Source: an uncultured Pseudomonadota bacterium (GTDB lineage: Bacteria > Pseudomonadota > Gammaproteobacteria > Burkholderiales > Eutrophovitaceae). From it: a DNA stretch of 6,864 nucleotides. Positions 1 through 4,010 of the stretch are shown here, piece by piece. The first letter of the stretch is position 1, and the number at the start of each line of letters is the position of its first letter. A program made the position numbers and the translations under genes. The DNA lies in the NCBI GenBank assembly GCA_937983055.1, contig CALJLA010000116.1, positions 1 to 6,864 of the forward strand. The letters run 5' to 3'. The notes beneath the pieces are model-generated. The model did not search any database. It was not told the origin of the DNA and saw only the letters and a list, made by a program, of their open reading frames with translations.

Positions 1-102
1 GACCCCGACGGCACCGGGGAGCGAGCGGTGGGCGGCGTGGACCATGACGTCCACCCGCTCGCGCGTGATATCGCCCCTGATCGGCTGCATCCGCTGCGCC
101 AT
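1..102 (-). CDS. Macro-domain (ADP-ribose-binding) protein, N-terminal fragment
   Basis: The reverse strand reads 34 codons from an ATG at 102-100 to the window edge without a stop. The peptide carries the opening pattern of YmdB-type macro domains: a first strand ending in GDIT (residues 10-13), then RERVDVMV (14-21), AAH (23-25), SL (27-28) and GAVGV (30-34). Family members bind ADP-ribose and many remove acetyl from O-acetyl-ADP-ribose or ADP-ribose from proteins in the cytosol. The usual NAAN motif is HAAH here (residues 22-25) and the glycine-rich loop is PGAVGV, so activity cannot be assumed. A second in-frame ATG at 90-88 is an alternative start; neither start has a clear Shine-Dalgarno site. 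The gene is divergent from ompR across a 78-base gap. Most of the protein, normally about 170-180 residues in YmdB-like members, lies outside the window, so the family call is good but the function is only inferred. Confidence 0.68.
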   Translation of the reverse strand, partial: MAQRMQPIRGDITRERVDVMVHAAHRSLPGAVGV

Positions 103-180
103 GGCAAAAGCTTAACGCGCACCGGCGCGCGCGGCATCCGCGTGCTTATAATGGCCTGCGTGCAGACCCTCGCCAAGCCG
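103..180. promoter_or_regulatory. Divergent intergenic region, macro-domain gene / ompR
   Basis: These 78 bases separate the two divergent starts. The left part is almost pure G/C, and the only AT-rich spots are near 105-115 and 146-152. The single CTTATAAT block at 145-152 can be read as a -10 element in both directions: TATAAT forward and TATAAG in reverse (150-145). No clear operator repeats are seen. Confidence 0.5.
147..152 (+). promoter_or_regulatory. Putative -10 box of the ompR-envZ promoter
   Basis: A perfect TATAAT lies 28 bases upstream of the ompR ATG, which predicts a transcription start near 159 and a leader of about 20 bases. No recognisable -35 hexamer is found at 16-18 bases, where the sequence is GC-only. 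The promoter would therefore be weak, activator-dependent or a chance match. The in-frame ATG at 151 lies inside this box and would not be in the transcript, which favours the start at 181. Confidence 0.45.
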
Positions 181-900
181 ATGACCATCGCCGCCAATAT
201 TCTCGTGGTCGACGACGACCAGCGTCTGCGCGATCTGCTCGACCGCTATCTCGGCGAACAGGGGTTCGGCGTGCATGCGGTGCCCAATGCCGAAGCGATG
301 GATGCTGCGCTGGCGCACGAGAATGTCGACATGATCATCCTGGATCTGATGCTGCCGGGCGAGGACGGCCTGTCGATCTGCCGCCGGCTGCGCGCCGCCG
401 GGCGGCGCGTGCCGATCATCATGCTCACCGCCAGGGGCGACGATGCCGACCGCATCGCAGGCCTCGACCTCGGCGCTGATGACTATCTGCCCAAGCCCTT
501 CAACCCGCGCGAACTGGTGGCACGCGTGAATGCCGTGCTGCGCCGCCAGTCGCCGGCGACTGCCCTGCCCGGCGCCCCGGACGACAGCAAGGCGCCGGTG
601 CGCTTCGGGCCTTACCAGCTCAATATCGGCAGCCGCACCCTGGTGCGCGACGGAAAGAACGTCGGCCTCACCACCGGCGAGTTCGCGATGCTGAAAGCCC
701 TGGTCACCCATCCCCGGGTGCCGTTGTCGCGCGACAAGCTGATGGAACTTGCCCGCGGACGGGAGTACGGCGTGTTCGATCGCTCGATTGACGTGCAGGT
801 CTCGCGACTGCGCAAGCTGCTTGAGGACGATCCCGCGAAGCCGCGCTACATCCAGACGGTGTGGGGCGTGGGCTACGTGTTCGTGCCCGACGAAGCGTGA
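181..900 (+). CDS. ompR: OmpR-family response regulator
   Basis: This is the cytoplasmic DNA-binding response regulator partnered by the EnvZ-like kinase encoded next. From the ATG at 181 the protein is 239 residues, the same length as E. coli OmpR, and opens with the typical ILVVDDD strand; upstream in-frame ATGs at 28 and 151 would only add an unconserved tail. The receiver domain (about residues 5-122) has the acidic pair Asp11/Asp12, the phosphoacceptor Asp55 in LDLMLPGEDG, Thr83 and Lys105 in the KPFNPREL motif. A linker at about 123-138 leads to a winged-helix trans_reg_C domain (about 139-236) with TTGEFAML, LSRDKL, DRSIDVQVSRLRKLLE and the terminal wing VWGVGYVF. In characterised relatives it controls porin and osmotic-response genes; targets here are unknown. 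The stop codon overlaps the envZ GTG start, so the two are one transcript and probably translationally coupled. No clear Shine-Dalgarno site is seen. Confidence 0.95.
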   Translation: MTIAANILVVDDDQRLRDLLDRYLGEQGFGVHAVPNAEAMDAALAHENVDMIILDLMLPGEDGLSICRRLRAAGRRVPIIMLTARGDDADRIAGLDLGADDYLPKPFNPRELVARVNAVLRRQSPATALPGAPDDSKAPVRFGPYQLNIGSRTLVRDGKNVGLTTGEFAMLKALVTHPRVPLSRDKLMELARGREYGVFDRSIDVQVSRLRKLLEDDPAKPRYIQTVWGVGYVFVPDEA

Positions 901-2219
901 AGTGGCTGCCGCAGTCGCTGCTGTCGCGGTCGGTGTTGCTGATCGCGGTGTTGCTGGTAGCCAGCCAGCTGATCTGGTTCGGCCTCTATCGCAGTTATAA
1001 CGTCCGCGCCCAGTCCGAGTATCTCGCCAACCAGATCGCCGGCGTGGTCGGCACCGTCAGTGCCGCGCTGGAAACCATGCCCGCTTCCGCCCGTCGCCGC
1101 TTCTCCGAGCGCCTGCCGGTGCAGCAGAACATCCGCCTGCTGCCTGCCACCGCGTGGGACGACCAGGAAGTGGTGTTGCCGCAGTCGCCGCTGCTGCGCG
1201 CGATCGGCGAGCACCTCAAGGAGGAGTTTGCCGGCGACGCCCAGGCGCTGGTGCTGCTGGAGGACGCCACCCAGGCGCTGTGGATCAAGATCCGGGTGCG
1301 CAACCAGGCCTACTGGGTGGTCTTCCCGCCCGATTCGCGCGGGTCGGCGTCGCTATGGGCATGGACCGGCTGGTCGGTGTTCGGCCTGACGCTGGCGATC
1401 GTCGGCGCCTACCTGCTGATGCTGCGGGTCAACCGTTCCCTGCGCGCGCTCACCGAGGCGGCCGAGGAAATCGGCGCCGGCAAGACGCCGCCGCCCCTCG
1501 ACGAGAAGGGCCCGGTCGAGATCCGCACCCTGTCGCACGCCTTCAATCGCATGTCGGCCAACCTGCGCCAGCTCGACCAGGACCGCGCGCTGCTGCTCGC
1601 CGGCATTTCGCACGATCTGCGCACCCCGCTGTCGCGCCTGCGCCTTGGTGTCGAAATGCTGCCGGAAAACGCCGACCGGCTGCTGCGCACCGGCATGATA
1701 GAAGACATCCAGGACATCGACACGATCATCAACCAGTTCCTGGACTTCGCCCGCCAGGGCGCGAACGAGCCCTCGCGCGAGGGCGAGGATCTGAATCACA
1801 TCGTCGGCAGCGTGGCCGACCGCTACGGCCGACTCGGCCACCGGGTGGAACGCCGGCTGGCACCGCTGCCGCCGATGACGCTGAAGCCCACCGCCACCCA
1901 GCGCATGGTGACCAATCTGCTCGACAACGCGGTGCGCCACGGCGGGGGCGAGGTCGAAGTCCGTACCGAGCGCGACGGCGACCGCGTGCTGATCCGCGTG
2001 CTGGACCGCGGGCCCGGCATCCCACAGGCGCAGGTTGCACGCGTGATGCAACCGTTCACCCGGCTCGAGGCCTCGCGCAGCGACGGCCGCGGCTCCGGGC
2101 TCGGACTGGCCATCGTCGAGCGCGCGGCGCGCCTGCACGGCGGCACGGTGTCGCTGCTGCCGCGCGAAGGCGGCGGCCTGGAGGCGCGCGTGGAACTGCC
2201 GCTCAGCCGGGCGCGTTGA
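897..2219 (+). CDS. envZ: EnvZ-like sensor histidine kinase
   Basis: This inner-membrane kinase/phosphatase is predicted to phosphorylate the adjacent OmpR. I place the start at the GTG at 897, which forms a GTGA overlap with the ompR stop and gives 440 residues (E. coli EnvZ has 450). An upstream in-frame ATG at 861 would add a basic, unconserved leader. Transmembrane helix 1 is at about residues 9-31, a periplasmic sensor region at about 32-152, and helix 2 at about 154-176. A HAMP domain (about 177-230) follows, then the dimerisation domain with GISHDLRTPLSRLRL and phosphoacceptor His239. The ATPase domain has the N box NLLDNAVRHG (Asn340, Asn344), the G1 box DRGPGI (370-375) and the G2 box GRGSGLGLA (397-405). 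All catalytic motifs are present. The periplasmic part has no motif I recognise, so the signal is unknown. The last 17 bases overlap the convergent thpR gene. Confidence 0.95.
   Translation: MKWLPQSLLSRSVLLIAVLLVASQLIWFGLYRSYNVRAQSEYLANQIAGVVGTVSAALETMPASARRRFSERLPVQQNIRLLPATAWDDQEVVLPQSPLLRAIGEHLKEEFAGDAQALVLLEDATQALWIKIRVRNQAYWVVFPPDSRGSASLWAWTGWSVFGLTLAIVGAYLLMLRVNRSLRALTEAAEEIGAGKTPPPLDEKGPVEIRTLSHAFNRMSANLRQLDQDRALLLAGISHDLRTPLSRLRLGVEMLPENADRLLRTGMIEDIQDIDTIINQFLDFARQGANEPSREGEDLNHIVGSVADRYGRLGHRVERRLAPLPPMTLKPTATQRMVTNLLDNAVRHGGGEVEVRTERDGDRVLIRVLDRGPGIPQAQVARVMQPFTRLEASRSDGRGSGLGLAIVERAARLHGGTVSLLPREGGGLEARVELPLSRAR
1769..1784. repeat. 16-base perfect palindrome inside envZ
   Basis: GCCCTCGCGCGAGGGC is perfectly self-complementary. 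It encodes part of the variable stretch after the EnvZ dimerisation domain, at about residues 291-296. It is GC-only apart from one T and one A, with no adjacent T-run, and may simply reflect base composition. Confidence 0.4.
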
Positions 2220-2222
2220 GCG
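2200..2222. repeat. Inverted repeat spanning the convergent stop codons of envZ and thpR
   Basis: CGCTCA at 2200-2205 and TGAGCG at 2217-2222 are perfect reverse complements. A G-T and a C-G pair can extend the stem inward, leaving a 7-base loop. The TGA stops of both genes lie in the arms, so each gene ends TGAGCG. RNA from either strand could form the same hairpin. There is no T-run on either side, so this is not a canonical intrinsic terminator, although it is the only candidate structure at the convergence point. Confidence 0.45.
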
Positions 2223-2745
2223 CGGGTTCGAGCGGCCATTCCCCGATGCGTTCGTAGTCGGCGCCGCGCGCCGTGCGCTGCGAGCGCACCAGGACGAAGC
2301 GGTCGACCATCCACGTCAGCACGGCATCCGGCTGCCAGCATCGACCGCGGCAGGCCGCGCGGCGCAACAGGGTGATGTGCGGGCGGTACTCGCGGGACTC
2401 CAGGCTGAAAGCGTCGGCGCGCAAATCCGACTCGAGGCCCTGCACCAGGCGCGTCAACGCCGCCGGCGTGTCGAGCGGCGCGGCCCAGGCGATGCCGTTA
2501 TGCCGCCAGCAACCGGTGCGCGCCAGCGCCAGCGTGAACGTGCTGCCGCGCTGCCGCTCGCCGATCGTGCGGGCAATCGGCAGCGACGCTTCCGGCACGT
2601 CTCCCAGGAATGCAAGCGTCAGATGCACGCTGGCGGTGCGGGTCAGCCGGCCGCCCAGATCCTGCCGCATGCGCTCGCCCCACCGCGCCAGCGCCGTCTG
2701 CACGGGCGGCGGCGGCCACAGGGCAAAGAACAGCCTCGCCTTCAC
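2203..2745 (-). CDS. thpR: RNA 2',3'-cyclic phosphodiesterase (2H family, LigT/ThpR)
   Basis: This is a cytoplasmic 2H-superfamily phosphoesterase. Characterised relatives hydrolyse 2',3'-cyclic phosphate ends of RNA to 2'-phosphates and can join tRNA halves through 2'-5' bonds in vitro. The start is a GTG at 2745-2743 forming a GTGA overlap with the ispF stop, giving 180 residues, close to the family's usual 175-190. The two signature motifs are present, His41-Leu-Thr in VHLTLAFLG and His123-Ile-Thr in RPHITLLRR; these histidines form the catalytic pair. The N-terminus RLFFALWPP is also typical. The same frame stays open upstream to 3237, but that part lies antiparallel-free within ispF in another phase and encodes nothing family-like. 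No Shine-Dalgarno site precedes the GTG, so translation probably depends on coupling to ispF. The physiological substrate is not established for most members. Confidence 0.9.
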   Translation of the reverse strand: MKARLFFALWPPPPVQTALARWGERMRQDLGGRLTRTASVHLTLAFLGDVPEASLPIARTIGERQRGSTFTLALARTGCWRHNGIAWAAPLDTPAALTRLVQGLESDLRADAFSLESREYRPHITLLRRAACRGRCWQPDAVLTWMVDRFVLVRSQRTARGADYERIGEWPLEPALNAPG

Positions 2746-3215
2746 CGCGCCGCGATCAGCGCCACCGCCTCTGCCGCGATGCCTTCGCCGCGGCCGGCAA
2801 AGCCCAGCCGCTCGGTGGTTTTGGCCTTGACGCTGACGCAGCCGGCGTCGATGGCAAGGTCGGCGGCGATCGCCGCCACCATCTCGGCAATGTAAGGCGC
2901 CAGCTTCGGCGCCTGCGCGATCACCGTCGAGTCGACATTGACGATGCGGTAGCCGGCCGCGCGCACGCGCTGCGCCACCTCGCGCAGCAGCACGCGGCTG
3001 TCGGCGCCGGCGTAACGCGGATCGGTGTCGGGAAAATGCCGTCCGATGTCGCCCAGCGCGGCGGCGCCGAGCAGCGCGTCGCTGATGGCATGCAGCAGCA
3101 CGTCGGCGTCGGAATGGCCGGCCAGGCCGCGCTCGAACGGAACGCGCACGCCGCCGATGATCAGCGGCCGTCCGTCCACCAGCGCATGCACGTCGAAACC
3201 CTGGCCGATTCTCAT
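2742..3215 (-). CDS. ispF: 2-C-methyl-D-erythritol 2,4-cyclodiphosphate synthase
   Basis: This enzyme of the MEP isoprenoid pathway converts CDP-methylerythritol 2-phosphate to the cyclodiphosphate MEcPP with release of CMP; the family works as a cytosolic homotrimer with zinc at the subunit interface. The 157-residue product matches the family length (E. coli 159). It opens with RIGQGFDVH, and the zinc ligands Asp8, His10 and His42 (in GHSDADVLLHA, residues 33-43) are all present. Further conserved parts are DIGRHFPDTDP (56-66), the VNVDSTVIAQAPK segment (92-104) and the KAKTTERLGF substrate loop (130-139). The ATG overlaps the ispD stop as ATGA, and an AAAGG Shine-Dalgarno match sits 7 bases upstream inside ispD, so the start is well supported. 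The stop overlaps the thpR start. Confidence 0.97.
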   Translation of the reverse strand: MRIGQGFDVHALVDGRPLIIGGVRVPFERGLAGHSDADVLLHAISDALLGAAALGDIGRHFPDTDPRYAGADSRVLLREVAQRVRAAGYRIVNVDSTVIAQAPKLAPYIAEMVAAIAADLAIDAGCVSVKAKTTERLGFAGRGEGIAAEAVALIAAR

Positions 3216-3907
3216 GTCGAAGCCTTTCTTGCAGCAATCACCGCCTCGGCCAGCACGAAGTCCTCCGGATAGGTGACTTTCAGGTTATCGGCGCTGCCCT
3301 GAACCAGCCTCGGGCTGAAGCCCAGCCGCTCGACTGCGCTCGATTCATCGGTGGCGGCATCGCCGCCCGCTTCGGTCAGCGCGCGCAACAGCAGCGCGTG
3401 CTGGAACAGCTGCGGCGTCTGCGCCCGCCACATGCGCTCGCGCGGCTCGGTGGCGGCAATCCGCCCGCCCGCATCACTGCGCTTCAGCGTGTCGGCCACC
3501 GGCAGCGCCAGCAGGCCGCCCGCCGCGTCGTCGCCGACCGCGTCGATCAGCCGGTCGATGTCGGCCGCGCTCAGGCACGGCCGCGCGGCATCATGCACCA
3601 GCACCCAGTCGTCGGCCTCGAATTCCCCCTGCTCGAGGCCGTTTCGCACGCTGCGCGCCCGGGTATCGCTGCCACAGTACAGCGGGGCGAGCCGGTCGCC
3701 GAAGACCGACCAGTCGAAGCGGCGAAACCACGGGTCGCGCGGCGACAGCACCACGTAGGTCCGGCTGACCCGCGGGTGGCGGCACAACGCGCCGAGCGCG
3801 TGCAGCAGCATCGGCTGCCCGAGCAGAGGCTGGTACTGCTTCGGCCGGTCGCCGCCGATGCGCGAACCGGTGCCAGCAGCCGGGATCAGGGCTAGGTAGC
3901 GTGACAT
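3212..3907 (-). CDS. ispD: 2-C-methyl-D-erythritol 4-phosphate cytidylyltransferase
   Basis: This cytosolic enzyme makes CDP-methylerythritol from MEP and CTP, two steps before IspF (IspE, the kinase between them, is not in the window). From the ATG at 3907-3905 the product is 231 residues, close to E. coli IspD (236). The nucleotide-binding signature PAAGTGSR (9-16) with Lys23 in PKQYQPL is present, followed by VHDAARP (105-110 region, Asp106), AQTPQLF (162-168), ATDESSAVE (185-193) and ADNLKVTYPEDF (206-217). The frame is open further upstream beyond 4100, but that extension runs antisense to mfd and is not conserved, so the ATG beginning MSRYLALIPA is chosen. No strong Shine-Dalgarno site is seen. 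It is the first gene of the ispD-ispF-thpR operon and is divergent from mfd. Confidence 0.96.
   Translation of the reverse strand: MSRYLALIPAAGTGSRIGGDRPKQYQPLLGQPMLLHALGALCRHPRVSRTYVVLSPRDPWFRRFDWSVFGDRLAPLYCGSDTRARSVRNGLEQGEFEADDWVLVHDAARPCLSAADIDRLIDAVGDDAAGGLLALPVADTLKRSDAGGRIAATEPRERMWRAQTPQLFQHALLLRALTEAGGDAATDESSAVERLGFSPRLVQGSADNLKVTYPEDFVLAEAVIAARKAST
3223..3228 (-). promoter_or_regulatory. Ribosome binding site of ispF
   Basis: Read on the minus strand, this is GAAAGG, 7 bases before the ispF ATG and inside the last codons of ispD. It is the clearest Shine-Dalgarno match in the window; the other starts have none. It supports the ATG at 3215-3213 and independent reinitiation on ispF. 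Confidence 0.55.
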
Positions 3908-3928
3908 GATCGGTCGGGAGAGCGCCGC

Positions 3929-3958
3929 ATTATCGCGGCAGGCCCGCCGCCCCAGCAA
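3929..3958 (-). promoter_or_regulatory. Putative promoter of the ispD-ispF-thpR operon
   Basis: On the minus strand, TTGCTG (3958-3953) and GATAAT (3934-3929) are separated by 18 bases. The -10 matches the sigma-70 consensus at 5 of 6 positions and the -35 at 3 of 6. The predicted start near 3922 leaves a short leader of about 15 bases before the ispD ATG. Confidence 0.4.
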
Positions 3959-3968
3959 GGTTGGCGGC
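3946..3968. repeat. Short inverted repeat between ispD and mfd
   Basis: GCCGCC at 3946-3951 is the reverse complement of GGCGGC at 3963-3968, with 11 bases between. It overlaps the candidate ispD -35 and lies just upstream of the mfd -10, a location suited to an operator. Short GC-rich repeats are common by chance in this DNA. Confidence 0.3.
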
Positions 3969-3978
3969 AGTGCTCGCC

Positions 3979-3984
3979 TATAAT
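3979..3984 (+). promoter_or_regulatory. Putative -10 box of the mfd promoter
   Basis: A perfect TATAAT lies 26 bases upstream of the mfd ATG, predicting a start near 3991 and a leader of about 20 bases. No good -35 occurs at 16-18 bases; TTGGCG at 3961-3966 is only 12 bases away, which is too close. The placement closely mirrors the TATAAT ahead of ompR. Confidence 0.5.
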
Positions 3985-4010
3985 TTCGCGTTTTCCTTGT
4001 GCTCGACCCG

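Larger units (their letters stand above)
3908..4010. promoter_or_regulatory. Divergent intergenic region, ispD / mfd
   Basis: These 103 bases carry the promoters of the ispD operon and mfd. Besides the two candidate promoters there are two short inverted repeats: GCCGC/GCGGC around a 6-base loop at 3924-3939, whose loop is the candidate ispD -10, and GCCGCC/GGCGGC around an 11-base loop at 3946-3968. Whether either is an operator is unknown. Confidence 0.5.

Noticed and set aside
28..180. Upstream extension of ompR to in-frame ATGs at 28, 101-region or 151
   Set aside because: The start at 181 gives exactly the 239 residues of OmpR with the normal N-terminus. The extension overlaps the macro-domain gene and the candidate promoter.
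861..896. ATG at 861 as the envZ start
   Set aside because: It would overlap ompR by 40 bases and add an Arg-rich leader before the first membrane helix. The GTG at 897 gives the typical start/stop overlap and an EnvZ-like N-terminus.
1154..2257. Long alternative plus-strand frame inside envZ (about 367 codons)
   Set aside because: Arg/Pro/Gly/Ala-rich translation with no domain; a phase shadow of envZ, whose frame has every kinase motif.
2746..3237. A fused long reading frame extending thpR upstream through ispF
   Set aside because: The extension is the out-of-phase translation of ispF, Arg/Ala-rich with no motif. Family length and N-terminus fit the GTG at 2745.
3961..3966. TTGGCG as the -35 of the mfd promoter
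   Set aside because: The spacer to TATAAT is 12 bases, too short for a sigma-70 promoter.
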